From the NCBI RefSeq assembly GCF_001557215.1, contig NZ_LSJM01000265.1, positions 1 through 25,516 on the forward strand: a DNA stretch of 25,516 bases. Direction: 5' to 3'. This document shows, piece after piece, positions 8,605 through 17,481 of the stretch. Origin of the DNA: Sphingomonas sp. CCH9-E2 (GTDB lineage: Bacteria > Pseudomonadota > Alphaproteobacteria > Sphingomonadales > Sphingomonadaceae). A model generated the notes under the pieces. The model worked only from the letters and a program-made list of their open reading frames with translations. It was not told the DNA's origin and did no database searches. The first letter of the stretch is position 1. Every line of letters begins with the position of its first letter. Made by a program: the position numbers and the translations under genes.

Positions 8605-8630
8605 AATCCTCCCCCTTGCAGGGGAGGATT
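8605..8630 (-). terminator. Stem-loop downstream of the PD40-amidohydrolase gene
   Basis: AATCCTCCCC (8605-8614) pairs perfectly with GGGGAGGATT (8621-8630) across a 6-base loop, eight bases past the stop of the amidohydrolase gene on the minus strand. Only a weak T-rich tail (ATTATCTT) follows, so it is a probable rather than certain intrinsic terminator. Its TCCCC/GGGGA core resembles other short palindromes in the window and could be a dispersed repeat. Confidence 0.5.
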
Positions 8631-8638
8631 TCAGACGA

Positions 8639-11600
8639 TCACTCCCACCAATATGGGCGGCGCTTCGCGGTTCCGGTGTCGACCTCGTTCATCGTGCGCG
8701 GGTCGTACATCCGCCCGCCCAGCATGACGCGGTGGATCTTGTCGCTGTTGCGGATGTCCGCCGTCGGATCGGCGTCGAGGACGAGCAGGTCGGCGAGCTT
8801 GCCCGGCTCCAGTGACCCGACATCCTTGGCATAGCCGAGCGACTTGGCCGAATCGATCGTCCCCGCCCGCAGCGCCTCGACCGGGGTCATGCCGCCGCGC
8901 ACGAAGGACCACAGCTCCCAGTGCGCGCCGATCCCGGCCTGCTGCCCATGCGCGCCGATCGCGACCAGCTTGCCCGCCTGCATCACCTTCTTCGCCTCTC
9001 GCGCATTGTCGTCATCGACGAAGTTGCTTTCCGGCGCCTTGGTCACCCGCATCGTGTCGGCGCGCAGCTGCGCCGGGGGCGTGTGCACCATCAGCGGGCT
9101 TTCCCAGACGTTGGTCGCCTGCCGCCAATAGGGATCACCGGCCAGGCCGCCATAGGTGACGACCAATGTCGGGGTGTAGTTGGTGTCGCTCTGACCAAAG
9201 AACTGGATCACGTCCTTGTAGAACACCTCGCCCGGCACATTATGCTCCAGCGTGGAGTTGCCGTCGGCGATGAGGTTCATGTCCATGCCGAACAGCGACC
9301 CGCCCTCGGCCACCACCTGCATCCCCTCCGCCCGTGCGGCGGCGACGACCATCTGGCGCTGCTCACGGCGCGGCTGGTTGTAGTTCTTCACCGAATAGGC
9401 GCCCTGCGCCTTCAAGCGGCGGACATGGTTGAGCGCGTCCTCATAGCTGTCGATCTGCGCGTAAACGCCCGCAGCGCGCGCGCCGTACACGATCTCGCCG
9501 GTCGAAAAGAGGCGCGGGGCAAGGATCTTTCCCGCCTGCTGCAGCTCGGCCGCGGCAAAGACATGCGCCGCCTGGCTCGACGGGTCGTGCAGCGTGGTGG
9601 TGCCGAGCGCGAGATTCTGGAGCAGCGACCAGTTCTGCTGCGGGATCAGCTCGTCGGTGCCATAGGGGCCGTGCGCATGCGCATCGACCAGGCCCGGGAT
9701 GATCGTCTTGCCAGTGACATCGACGGTCTTCGTGCCAGCAGGCAGCTGGATCGCTGCAGTCGGCGCGACCGCGACGATGCGGTCGCCTTCGATCAGGATC
9801 GTGCCATTCTCGATCACCCCGCCATCGGCGCCGGCCATGGTGACGATCCGCGCGCCGGTCAGCGCGACCGTGCCGCTCGCCTTGGCAGCCTTGACCTCCA
9901 TCGCCATGGACGTGGTGCGCGGGGTCACGGTGACCTTCGCGCCGCCGGGGGCCGAGGCAAAGAAGGCGTTGCGGTCTGCGGTGTAGAGCGTCGGGCCTAG
10001 GCTCCAGTGCAGCCGCGCGCCATCGCCCGACCAGGTGATATAATCGCCGCCATCGCTGCTGACGCGCACGACGGGAAGCGCATCGCCACGCGGCGCGACC
10101 GTCACCTGCTGACCGCCGGGCATCAGCGGCATCGCGAACACCTGATAATTCTGGCGGAAGGCGACGCTCTTGCCGTCCGGCGCGACGACGAACTCGTTCG
10201 CCAGTTCGCCGGTCGCATGGACGCGCTTGCCCTCGCCGTTCAGGTCGGTCGAGACCAATTGCAGCTTTTCGCCGCCTTCGACCATGAAGATGCGGTCGTT
10301 CGATGCGCCATAGTGCGGGCGCGACAGGCTACGCGTGACCATCACCGGCGTGCCGCCGGCTGTGGCAACGCGATAGACCCCCGGGTTCTCACCCCATTTC
10401 GGCGCGGTCAGCCCGCCGCCATCGCCCTTTTCGAACACGATCGTCTTGCCGTCGGGCGAGAATTGCGGCCGCGCATAATGGCCCGGCTGCTGCGTCACGC
10501 TCCGCGCCGCGCCGCCCGAAGCGGGAACCACGCGGATCGCGCCGAGGCTTTCGTCATTCCACTGAACGAACACGATCGACCGACCGTCGCGCGACCAGGC
10601 CGGGAACAGCTCCATGCCCGCGCCATCGGCGAGGTTGGTCAGCCGCTTGGCGGTGCCACCACTGACCGGTTTGACCCAGAGCTTGCCCAGACTCTCGAAC
10701 ACCAGCTGGCTGCCATCGGGCGAGACGGTGGCAAAGCGCGGCATCTTCGTCGTGAAGCTCGCGGGAGCGACCGCGATCTGCGGGTGCGGGGCGTCGGCGA
10801 CCGCGCGGGTATCGGCGACGCGGAACGGGATCACCGCCGCATTGGCGCCGTCCGCATCGACGCGGCGGATCTTGCCGCCTGCCCAGAACACGATCGACTT
10901 GCTGTCGGGCGTCCAGTCGATATTGGGATAGACGCCGGTGACCGCCCAGGTTTCCTGCACGTCCTGATCGAGCGCGCCATAGACGATCCGCTCGACCCCG
11001 CTCGCCAGATCCTTGACCCACAGCTTGGACCTGCCCGCTTCACGCCGAACAAAGGCGATCGACTTGCCATCGGGCGAGGGTGCCGGGCGCACCGAACCGC
11101 CCAACCCCGACACCGCCGTCGTGGTCTCACCGGTCTCGAGGTCGTAGCGCTCGATGTTGAACAGGTTGGTGTTCGAATCCTGCGCATATTCGAAGATCGG
11201 GCCGGACGTGATGTTGCGGGTGAAATACACGCCCTTGCCGTCCGCCGAATAGATCGGTTCGCCCAATTCCTTCTGGTGCCGCTCGTTCGGCCGCTTGACC
11301 AGCTGCACGCCGGCCCCGCCCGAGACGTGGTAGAGCCACACCTCACCCGTGCCGAGCGAGCGTCCCGTGGTGAAATGCTTCTTGGCGACGATATACTGCC
11401 CGTCCGGCGACCAGCTCGGCTGGTTGAGCAGGCGGAAATCTTCCTTGGTCAGCTGACGCTTGTCGCTGCCATCGGCGTTCATGATCCAGATATTGTCGCC
11501 ACCGCCCCGATCGGAGGTAAAGGCGATGCGGCGGCCGTCGGGCGAGAAGCGCGGATGCACTTCCCACGCCATCCCCTCGGCAATCCGCGTCGGCGTGCCG

Positions 11601-11848
11601 CCCGCGATCGGCATGGTGTAGATGTCACCGAGCAGCGCAAAGGCGATGCTCTTGCCATCCGGACTGACATCAACATCGATCCAGGTGCCTTCGTCGGTGT
11701 CGATCTTCGCCTGCTTCAGCGTCGCGCCCTGCGGGGCGTTGACGTCCCATTTGGGCTTTTCGGTGGGCTTGTCCTGGGCATGGGCAGCAAATGGCGCTTG
11801 GCCGAGCACGAACAGCGCGGCGAGAATGCCGGCAACCGACTGACGCAT
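8639..11848 (-). CDS. Secreted amidohydrolase with N-terminal TolB/PD40 beta-propeller repeats
   Basis: This protein has 1069 residues from the ATG at 11848, chosen because AGGGAG lies six bases upstream and a signal peptide follows (MRQSVAGILAALFVLGQAPF, cleavage after AHA). The frame extends to 11980, but that stretch runs into the palindromic repeat. About ten PD40/TolB-like blades are visible up to roughly residue 650 (SPDGRRIAFTSDRGGGDNIW, SPDGKSIAFVRRE and similar). The amidohydrolase domain begins near residue 670 with GTVALTGARIVTM and has metal ligands in GLVDAHAHG (about 722-724), a candidate carboxylated Lys in SVKNYNQ, and a His in STLEHNVPGE. It ends with SLGYAKDVGSLEPGKLADLLVLDADP. 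The usual late Asp motif appears to be replaced by IGAHGQQAGIGAH. The family is imidazolonepropionase/prolidase-like; the substrate is unknown, and it likely acts on an amide or cyclic compound in the periplasm. Confidence 0.88.
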   Translation of the reverse strand: MRQSVAGILAALFVLGQAPFAAHAQDKPTEKPKWDVNAPQGATLKQAKIDTDEGTWIDVDVSPDGKSIAFALLGDIYTMPIAGGTPTRIAEGMAWEVHPRFSPDGRRIAFTSDRGGGDNIWIMNADGSDKRQLTKEDFRLLNQPSWSPDGQYIVAKKHFTTGRSLGTGEVWLYHVSGGAGVQLVKRPNERHQKELGEPIYSADGKGVYFTRNITSGPIFEYAQDSNTNLFNIERYDLETGETTTAVSGLGGSVRPAPSPDGKSIAFVRREAGRSKLWVKDLASGVERIVYGALDQDVQETWAVTGVYPNIDWTPDSKSIVFWAGGKIRRVDADGANAAVIPFRVADTRAVADAPHPQIAVAPASFTTKMPRFATVSPDGSQLVFESLGKLWVKPVSGGTAKRLTNLADGAGMELFPAWSRDGRSIVFVQWNDESLGAIRVVPASGGAARSVTQQPGHYARPQFSPDGKTIVFEKGDGGGLTAPKWGENPGVYRVATAGGTPVMVTRSLSRPHYGASNDRIFMVEGGEKLQLVSTDLNGEGKRVHATGELANEFVVAPDGKSVAFRQNYQVFAMPLMPGGQQVTVAPRGDALPVVRVSSDGGDYITWSGDGARLHWSLGPTLYTADRNAFFASAPGGAKVTVTPRTTSMAMEVKAAKASGTVALTGARIVTMAGADGGVIENGTILIEGDRIVAVAPTAAIQLPAGTKTVDVTGKTIIPGLVDAHAHGPYGTDELIPQQNWSLLQNLALGTTTLHDPSSQAAHVFAAAELQQAGKILAPRLFSTGEIVYGARAAGVYAQIDSYEDALNHVRRLKAQGAYSVKNYNQPRREQRQMVVAAARAEGMQVVAEGGSLFGMDMNLIADGNSTLEHNVPGEVFYKDVIQFFGQSDTNYTPTLVVTYGGLAGDPYWRQATNVWESPLMVHTPPAQLRADTMRVTKAPESNFVDDDNAREAKKVMQAGKLVAIGAHGQQAGIGAHWELWSFVRGGMTPVEALRAGTIDSAKSLGYAKDVGSLEPGKLADLLVLDADPTADIRNSDKIHRVMLGGRMYDPRTMNEVDTGTAKRRPYWWE

Positions 11849-11945
11849 ATGGGACTCCCTGAATATGTTCTGGGAGCGATTGGTAACGGGCGAAACCGGA
11901 CCCGTCACGCGCGCTTCGTCGAAAAGTGGAGCTGTTTTCAGCGAA

Positions 11946-12029
11946 GCGGCACCGGCCCGCTCCCCCACCCGGCCACCCAACGACAGTGTATGCTATGGGT
12001 GGCCGGGTGGGGGAGCGGGCCGGTGCCGC
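11946..12029. repeat. Dispersed palindromic repeat, copy A (34-bp perfect arms, 16-base loop)
   Basis: The arms 11946-11979 and 11996-12029 are exact reverse complements over 34 bp around a 16-base loop (ACGACAGTGTATGCTA). A second full copy is at 17384-17463. Copy A begins 20 bases beyond the metW stop and precedes the promoter region of the PD40-amidohydrolase gene, so in the metW transcript it would fold into a very stable hairpin and probably end transcription. The surrounding gap 11849-12049 shows no gene; any promoter for the amidohydrolase must lie in it. Confidence 0.85.
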
Positions 12030-12049
12030 CGCGGCGTGAGCCGCGCAAA

Positions 12050-12685
12050 CTAGCGCTTCAGGAGGAAGACGGCGTGCTCGGCGCGGAAATTGGCGGCGGC
12101 CGAGCTGGTCAGCTGGTCGCCCGACAGGAACCACGCCTGCTCGACCGTGATCCCGCGCTCGCGCACATAGGCGCGGAAATCGTCGATCGTGACATGGTGG
12201 ATATTGGGCGTCTCGTACCACGCGACCGGCAACAGCCGCGTCACCGGCATCCGTCCGCCCCACAATAGTGACAGCCGCACCCGCCAGTGCGCGAAATTCG
12301 GGAAAGACACGACCGCACGCTCGCCGATACGCAGCAGGTGATCGAGCACGACATGCGGCCGCATCGTCGTCTGCAGCGTCTGGCTCAGGATCGCATAGTC
12401 GAAGCTGGCGTCGGGATAATCGGCGAGGTCGGTATCGGCATCGCCCTGAATCACCGAGAGTCCGCGCCCGACCGCCGATGCGACATTATGCGCGTCGATC
12501 TCCAGCCCGCGCGCGTCGCACCCCCGCTGATCCCGCAGCGCCGCCATCAGCGCCCCGTCGCCGCATCCGACATCGAGCACGCGGCTGCCCGGCGCGACAT
12601 TGGCGGCGATGATCGCAAGGTCAGGGCGCAAATCTCCCCTCCCGCTTGCGGGAGGGGTCGGGGGAGGGCTCGTTTCAGGCTGCAT
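12050..12685 (-). CDS. metW: MetW, methionine biosynthesis methyltransferase-like protein
   Basis: MetW is a SAM-methyltransferase-fold protein encoded with metX in many proteobacteria and needed for, or assisting, homoserine acylation in methionine synthesis. The core runs LRPDLAIIAANV, VLDVGCGDGALM (motif I, SAM site), GLEID, FDYAILSQTLQ, then VVSFPNFAHWRVR and PNIHHVTIDDF, all typical of MetW. From the ATG at 12685 it has 211 residues, but the first 17 (TSPPPTPPASGRG) are translated from an inserted inverted repeat, and no ribosome site precedes that ATG. A TTG at 12631 with GGAGG six bases upstream gives 193 residues, begins where MetW homologues usually begin, and may be the true start. 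It lies downstream of metX, separated by the repeat. Confidence 0.93.
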   Translation of the reverse strand: MQPETSPPPTPPASGRGDLRPDLAIIAANVAPGSRVLDVGCGDGALMAALRDQRGCDARGLEIDAHNVASAVGRGLSVIQGDADTDLADYPDASFDYAILSQTLQTTMRPHVVLDHLLRIGERAVVSFPNFAHWRVRLSLLWGGRMPVTRLLPVAWYETPNIHHVTIDDFRAYVRERGITVEQAWFLSGDQLTSSAAANFRAEHAVFLLKR

Positions 12686-12734
12686 CGCGTGTGGACATGC
12701 CCTCCCCCAGCCCCTCCCGCAAGCGGGAGGGGAG
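12634..12734. repeat. Paired 36-bp inverted repeat inserted between metX and metW
   Basis: The units 12634-12669 and 12699-12734 are inverted copies of one 36-bp GC-rich sequence (34 of 36 positions match), separated by 29 bases. Each unit is itself palindromic around CCCGCTTGCGGG. The left unit lies inside the 5' end of metW and the right unit abuts the metX stop. It resembles REP/BIME-type paired intergenic repeats. It has no open reading frame of its own. Confidence 0.85.
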
Positions 12735-12736
12735 TT

Positions 12737-13852
12737 TCATTCGCCCGCCCTCAAGAACCCATCGACCACCCGGTTCAGCTCGGGCGCGTCCAGCAGAAAG
12801 GCGTCATGGCCGAAGGGCGAGGACAGTTCGACAAAGCTTACCGGCGCACCGGCGGCGTTGAGCGCATGGACGATACTGCGCGAATCTCGGGTCGGATACA
12901 GCCAGTCGGTGTCGAAACTGACGAGGCAGAAGCGCGCCTTGGTCTCGCGAAACGCATTGGCGAGCACGCCGCCATGCTCCTCGGCGAGGTCAAAATAGTC
13001 CATCGCGCGGGTGATGTAGAGATAGGCATTGGCGTCGAACCGGTCGACAAAGCTCAGCCCCTGATGGCGCAGATAGGATTCGACCTGGAAATCCGCGTCG
13101 AAGCCGAAGGTCTTGGCCTCACGCGCCTGCAGCTTGCGCCCGAATTTTTCGGTCAGCCCGGCTTCGGACAGATAGGTGATATGCGCCGCCATCCGCGCGA
13201 CGGCCAGGCCCGATGCGGGCGGCTCACCGTCATAATAAGCGCCGCCATTCCAGTTGGGGTCGGCCATCACCGCCTGCCGCCCGACTTCGTGGAATGCGAT
13301 ATTCTGTGCCGAATGTCGTGCGGTCGATGCGATGACCACCACCGCTTCGACCCGGTCGGGGAAGGTGGCGGGCCAGCTCAGCGCCTGCATGCCGCCCATC
13401 GATCCGCCGACCACGGCCTTGAGCCGCTCGACGCCAAGATGGTCGAGCAGCATCGCCTGCGCGCGCACCATGTCGCGAATGGTGATGACGGGAAAGCTCA
13501 TGCCCCAGGGTGCGCCGGTCGCCGGGTTGACCGTCGCCGGGCCGGAGCTGCCCATGCAGCTGCCCAGCACATTGGCACAGATCACGAAATGCCGCGCCGG
13601 ATCGATCGGCTTGCCTGGCCCGACCATACGGGTCCACCAGCCGGGCTTTCCGGTGATCGGGTGGTTGGACGCAACATGCTGGTCGCCGGTCAGCGCGTGG
13701 CAGATCAGGATCGCATTGCCACCATCCGCGGCCAGCGTGCCATAGGTTTCATAGGCAATCTCGACCGGCGACAGCAGCACGCCGCCGTCGAGGCGCAGCG
13801 GCCCCGGAAGCGTCACGCGGCGGTCGAGGCCAAAGCGCACATCGTCGGACAT
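12737..13852 (-). CDS. metX: Homoserine O-acyltransferase MetX
   Basis: MetX is an alpha/beta-hydrolase-fold enzyme of 371 residues that transfers an acyl group to homoserine in cytoplasmic methionine synthesis. The ATG at 13852 gives MSDDVRFG, the usual type of start; an earlier in-frame codon at 13888 would overlap the upstream gene. Early motifs are [10 protein letters not shown] and [12 protein letters not shown]. The nucleophile Ser151 sits in [15 protein letters not shown], with Asp316 in [10 protein letters not shown] and His349 in [10 protein letters not shown] completing the triad. Acetyl-CoA versus succinyl-CoA use cannot be told by eye; both occur in this family. The stop TGA overlaps an ATG (ATGA at 12740-12737), a relic of the usual metX-metW coupling. 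It starts 32 bases after the amine oxidase stop and may be co-transcribed with it. Confidence 0.95.
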   Translation of the reverse strand: MSDDVRFGLDRRVTLPGPLRLDGGVLLSPVEIAYETYGTLAADGGNAILICHALTGDQHVASNHPITGKPGWWTRMVGPGKPIDPARHFVICANVLGSCMGSSGPATVNPATGAPWGMSFPVITIRDMVRAQAMLLDHLGVERLKAVVGGSMGGMQALSWPATFPDRVEAVVVIASTARHSAQNIAFHEVGRQAVMADPNWNGGAYYDGEPPASGLAVARMAAHITYLSEAGLTEKFGRKLQAREAKTFGFDADFQVESYLRHQGLSFVDRFDANAYLYITRAMDYFDLAEEHGGVLANAFRETKARFCLVSFDTDWLYPTRDSRSIVHALNAAGAPVSFVELSSPFGHDAFLLDAPELNRVVDGFLRAGE

Positions 13853-13884
13853 CGCCGCGTGCCTAGAAGCCGCGCGGCGCGGGT

Positions 13885-15447
13885 TCAAGCGGTTCGCGTG
13901 GGGATGGTGCGTCCGAGGATCGCCTGCGCCGCCAGTCTGCCGGTCTGCGCGCCACCATTCATGTAACCGGGGAAGGCGTCGGACAGATGCTCGCCGGCAA
14001 AGATCACGCGGCCAAGCGCCGGGGCCGCTTGCACCACCGCGCCGTCATCGCCTTCCCGCCAGAGCAGCGATCCGAAGCGCGTCAGATAGCCGGGCGGATA
14101 GCTGCCATAGGCCCCGCCGATCAGCGGATCGCGGTGCCAGGCGGTGCGCCGCACCGGCGCATCGCCACAGGCTGCGGCAAGATCGCCGAGTGCCACGCCC
14201 GCATCCGCTGCAAAGCGTTGCGCCAGCGCCCGTGCCGACTCCGGCGCGGCGGTGGCGTCGCCGCCGAGATACCAGGTCCAGACCGGGGGGCCGTTCACAC
14301 CGCGAACGCTACCGTCCCAACCGCTCGCCCAGCTGCCATGCGCTCCGGCGTGCCACACATCGCCGCCGGGCCCGATCGCGTCGTGCCAGCGCGGCGCATC
14401 GGCCGCGGCGAGCACTTTCTCGTTCCGACCGAGCGTCATGGCACCGATAAACCTGCGCCAGACCGATGGCAGCGGCACCGCAAAGTCGATCCGCCGGGTG
14501 ACCGCGGCCGGCACCGCGACGATCGCGGTATCGGCGCGCACTATGGTCCTATCGGCAAAGGCCAGCCGCACGCCCCCGGTCGCCCGCTCGACGCGAAGCA
14601 GCTTACGCCCGGTTTCGATATGCGCGGCGTGGCGCAAAGCCAGCGCATCAATCAGCGTGCCGCTACCTCCCGCGATCGCATAGCGCTCGTCCGACCCGCC
14701 CAGGATGTCGGCGCGTTCGCCGTCCACGGTGGGCAGGTTGAACAACAGCGACAGCGCCGAAGTGGCGTCGGGCTCGGCGCCATATTCAGTGCGTCCGGTC
14801 GTTTCGAGCAGCCCGCGCACCCATGGGGCTCGAATCAGATCGGCGTGGCGATCAAGATACGCGTTGATGGAAATCGCATCGAATAGCCGCAGCGCGCGAG
14901 CATCCGCGTCGATCCGGTCGGCGTCACGGCCGATCTGTGCCGCGATCGGGGCCAGCGCATCGGCCAGTTCGGCCTCCGCCACCGTGCGCCCACCGGCCAC
15001 CACGATGCTGCGATGCGGCGCCGCCTTGCGATCGACCAGTTCCACGCCGAAACGCTCTGCCAGCGTGCGGATATCGTGGTGGTCGCTGTTGACCAGCTGG
15101 GCACCCAGTTCGAATGCAGGCCCCGTTGCGGTCTTGAGCGTGAACACCCGGCCACCGAGCCGCCCGCCTGCTTCATACAGCCGCGCGTCGACCCCGGCTT
15201 CGCGCAAATGATGCAGCGCGGTCAGTCCGGCGATGCCCCCGCCGATGATCGCAACTCGGCCGATACCGGTGTTTGCAGGCGCAGCGGTGGGTATCGCCGC
15301 AGCGACACCCCCGGCGGCAAAGCCCTTGAGCAGCGCGCGACGGGTCGTGCCGGGCTGAGCCGGAACCGGCGCGGCTTCCCCCGCTGCAGCCAGATTTCGC
15401 CGCCGCGCCGCCGCCAATGCACTCCAGAACAACCCGCCGCTTCGCAT
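13885..15447 (-). CDS. FAD-dependent amine oxidase (flavin monoamine oxidase family), Tat signal
   Basis: This 520-residue flavoprotein is predicted to oxidise an amine and make an imine/aldehyde and H2O2. A twin-arginine motif ([18 protein letters not shown], about residues 34-51) is preceded by an unusually long N-region, so the real start could be internal. The dinucleotide-binding motif [17 protein letters not shown] lies at about 68-84, followed by [10 protein letters not shown], the amine-oxidase FAD motif. The C-terminal FAD clamp is [25 protein letters not shown]. It is divergent from hisC across 77 bases and directly upstream of metX, with no obvious metabolic link to either. The substrate is unknown. 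Similar folds include putrescine, tryptophan and phytoene-type oxidases, but the motifs fit the monoamine oxidase group best. Confidence 0.88.
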   Translation of the reverse strand: MRSGGLFWSALAAARRRNLAAAGEAAPVPAQPGTTRRALLKGFAAGGVAAAIPTAAPANTGIGRVAIIGGGIAGLTALHHLREAGVDARLYEAGGRLGGRVFTLKTATGPAFELGAQLVNSDHHDIRTLAERFGVELVDRKAAPHRSIVVAGGRTVAEAELADALAPIAAQIGRDADRIDADARALRLFDAISINAYLDRHADLIRAPWVRGLLETTGRTEYGAEPDATSALSLLFNLPTVDGERADILGGSDERYAIAGGSGTLIDALALRHAAHIETGRKLLRVERATGGVRLAFADRTIVRADTAIVAVPAAVTRRIDFAVPLPSVWRRFIGAMTLGRNEKVLAAADAPRWHDAIGPGGDVWHAGAHGSWASGWDGSVRGVNGPPVWTWYLGGDATAAPESARALAQRFAADAGVALGDLAAACGDAPVRRTAWHRDPLIGGAYGSYPPGYLTRFGSLLWREGDDGAVVQAAPALGRVIFAGEHLSDAFPGYMNGGAQTGRLAAQAILGRTIPTRTA

Positions 15448-15524
15448 CCAACCCCCGGTTTCGTTGCGCCGGGGTTAGCGCCATGACCTTGCTATTGCGT
15501 AACCATTGGGCAAAGGGGTCGCCC

Positions 15525-16631
15525 ATGACTGGACCGACCCCCAAGCCGTGGATCATGGACATTGCCCCCTATGTGCCGGGCAAGTCGAAGACCGATGATG
15601 GTCGCAACGCGATCAAATTGTCGTCGAACGAAAATCCGCTCGGCACCTCGCCCGCCGCACGCGCCGCATTCGCGACGGCGGCGAACAGCCTCGAGCGCTA
15701 TCCCGACGCGAGCGGGACCGAATTGCGTGAGGCGCTGGCCGCCAAGCACGGGCTCGACCCCGACCGCATCATCTATGGCAATGGATCGGACGAGGTGCTG
15801 CACCTCGCCGCCGGCGCATTTGCCGGGCCGGGCGACGAGATCATCTATGTAAACTACGGTTTCACCGTATACCCGATCGCGACCAAGCGCGTCGGCGCGG
15901 TGCCGGTGGTCGCGCCCGACAAGGATTATGCGACCGATGTCGACGCGATCCTCGCCAGCGTCACCGACAAGACGCGGATCATATTCATCGCCAATCCGAA
16001 TAACCCAACCGGCACCCATGCCAGCCGCGAAGAGATTGCCCGCCTTCACGCGGGGCTGCGCGACGACATCCTGCTCGTCCTCGACCACGCCTATGCCGAA
16101 TATATCGATGGCGACATCGACGATGGCGGGATGGAGCTGGCGATGACCGCATCCAATGTGCTGGTCACGCGCACCTTCTCCAAAATGTACGGCCTTGCCG
16201 CCGAGCGGATCGGCTGGGGCTATGGCGCGCCTGCGATCATCGAAGCGATGCACCGCATCCGCCTTCCCTTCAGCATCACCATCGCCGGGACCGCAGCCGC
16301 GATCGCGGCACTCAACGACGATGACTTCGTCGCGCGCTGCAAGGCGGAGAATGCCAAATGGCGCCGCTGGTTCAGCGACGAGATCGCCAAGCTCGGCAAT
16401 GCCGGGCTGCGTGCGGTGCCGAGCCAGGCGAACTTCGTGCTGGTGCTGTTCGAGGGCAAGCTGACCGGCGAAGCGGCCTATAAGGGGCTGATGAACGCGG
16501 GCTATATCGTCCGCTGGCTACCCGGCCAGGGTCTGCCCCACGGCCTGCGCATCACCATCGGCAATGAGGAAGAGACGCGCGCGGTCGCGGCGATCCTGCA
16601 GCAGCTGGTGGCCGACGCCGACGCCGAATGA
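15525..16631 (+). CDS. hisC: Histidinol-phosphate / aromatic aminotransferase HisC
   Basis: This is a PLP-dependent class I/II aminotransferase of 368 residues. The ATG at 15525 is preceded by AAAGGGG and gives [10 protein letters not shown]; an earlier in-frame ATG at 15483 lies in the promoter region. Motifs are LSSNENPLG (substrate binding), [17 protein letters not shown] and the PLP lysine Lys220 in [16 protein letters not shown], all typical of HisC. The stop overlaps the tyrA start (ATGA, 16628-16631). In Zymomonas the equivalent hisH-tyrC pair encodes an imidazole-acetol-phosphate aminotransferase that also serves aromatic synthesis together with cyclohexadienyl dehydrogenase. The same dual role in His and Tyr/Phe synthesis is likely here, but is inferred from gene order. 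Confidence 0.94.
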   Translation: MTGPTPKPWIMDIAPYVPGKSKTDDGRNAIKLSSNENPLGTSPAARAAFATAANSLERYPDASGTELREALAAKHGLDPDRIIYGNGSDEVLHLAAGAFAGPGDEIIYVNYGFTVYPIATKRVGAVPVVAPDKDYATDVDAILASVTDKTRIIFIANPNNPTGTHASREEIARLHAGLRDDILLVLDHAYAEYIDGDIDDGGMELAMTASNVLVTRTFSKMYGLAAERIGWGYGAPAIIEAMHRIRLPFSITIAGTAAAIAALNDDDFVARCKAENAKWRRWFSDEIAKLGNAGLRAVPSQANFVLVLFEGKLTGEAAYKGLMNAGYIVRWLPGQGLPHGLRITIGNEEETRAVAAILQQLVADADAE

Positions 16632-17374
16632 AGCGCTTCGGGATCATAGGCTTCGGGCGGTTCGGTGAGCTCGCCGCGACGCGTCTGCGCGACCATTTCA
16701 CGGTGATCGTGCATGATTCGCGCGATGTGGCGGAGGATGCGGCGCGGATCGGGATCGCGACCGATACGCTGGAGGCGGTTGCCGCGTGCGATGTCGTGAT
16801 GCTGGCGGTGCCGGTGCAAGCGATTGAACGCACCCTCGCCGCCATCGCCCCGCATGTCCGCCCCGGCGCGCTCGTCGTGGACGTCGCGTCGGTCAAGATG
16901 CTGCCCGCGCGCTGGATGGCGGAAGCGCTCCCGGCCCATGTCGATATCGTCGCCACCCACCCCTTGTTCGGCCCGCAGAGCGCGCGGCGCGGGCTGGCGG
17001 GCCAGCCCTTGGTCGTGTGCCCGGTCCGCGGCGAGCGCCACCACCGCGTCGCCGACTTCGGGCGTATGCTCGGGCTCAAGGTCTCGATCACCAGCGCCGA
17101 AGAGCATGACCGCGAAATGGCCTATGTCCAGGCGCTGACGCACCTGATCGGCCGCACGCTCGTCAATATCCGCATCCCGGACGAGGAGCTGAAGACCAAC
17201 AGCTACCAGCATTTGCTGGAACTGTGCGCGCTGATCGGCGACGATAGCGAGGAACTGTTCTTCGCGATCCAGAATCTCAACCCGTTCGCGGGCGAGATCA
17301 CGCAGCAGTTTATCGGTGAGGCGAACGGGCTGCTGGCGCGCGCGCTCAAGGCGGGAAACCGCAGCGCCGATTAG
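16628..17374 (+). CDS. tyrA: Prephenate/arogenate (cyclohexadienyl) dehydrogenase TyrA
   Basis: This NAD(P)-dependent enzyme oxidatively decarboxylates prephenate and/or arogenate to the tyrosine precursor. The 248 residues are shorter than common TyrA proteins (about 290-370), with no chorismate mutase or ACT domain. The N-terminal Rossmann motif is [11 protein letters not shown] (residues 4-14), followed by VVDVASVKM, the conserved [22 protein letters not shown] and the helical dimerisation part with the catalytic-type His in [11 protein letters not shown]. The ATG is embedded in the hisC stop, so translation is coupled. It ends ten bases before palindromic repeat copy B, its likely terminator. 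Cofactor and substrate preference are not determined. Confidence 0.92.
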   Translation: MKRFGIIGFGRFGELAATRLRDHFTVIVHDSRDVAEDAARIGIATDTLEAVAACDVVMLAVPVQAIERTLAAIAPHVRPGALVVDVASVKMLPARWMAEALPAHVDIVATHPLFGPQSARRGLAGQPLVVCPVRGERHHRVADFGRMLGLKVSITSAEEHDREMAYVQALTHLIGRTLVNIRIPDEELKTNSYQHLLELCALIGDDSEELFFAIQNLNPFAGEITQQFIGEANGLLARALKAGNRSAD

Positions 17375-17383
17375 TTTCTGTTC

Positions 17384-17463
17384 CGGCACCGGCCGCTCCC
17401 CCACCCGGCCACCCAACGCCAGTGTTTTCTATGGGTGGCCGGGTGGGGAGCGGGCCGGTGCCG
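17384..17463. repeat. Dispersed palindromic repeat, copy B (32-bp arms, 16-base loop)
   Basis: The arms 17384-17415 and 17432-17463 pair along their whole length except for one shifted C/G run on each side. The 16-base loop differs from copy A's loop at three positions. It sits in the gap between the convergent stops of tyrA and plsC, where it can terminate both transcripts. The same architecture and sequence as copy A mark it as a member of a repeat family rather than a unique terminator. Confidence 0.85.
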
Positions 17464-17464
17464 C

Positions 17465-17481
17465 ATTCAGCGCAGCTGAAT
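17465..17481. terminator. Small inverted repeat at the plsC stop
   Basis: ATTCAGC-GCA-GCTGAAT, with 7-bp perfect arms, directly follows repeat copy B and touches the first base of the plsC stop codon. It could add a second short hairpin to the plsC 3' end. The TTCAGCG motif is also present just left of copy A, so it may belong to the repeat's flanks. Confidence 0.35.

Noticed and set aside
11849..11980. Upstream extension of the PD40-amidohydrolase
   Set aside because: It would place 44 residues, partly repeat-encoded, before a clear signal peptide with its own AGGGAG site.
10007..12268. 753-codon plus-strand open frame across the PD40-amidohydrolase and metW region
   Set aside because: It is antisense to well-supported genes, rich in Arg/His/Asp/Ala with no domain, and runs through the palindromic repeat; it is a GC-driven shadow.
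12634..12734. CRISPR-like repeat-spacer unit
   Set aside because: There are only two units, in inverted orientation, each palindromic; no array and no cas genes.
12287..13966. 559-codon plus-strand open frame opposite metW/metX
   Set aside because: It is antisense to two recognised enzymes and spans the inverted repeat; no motif is seen.
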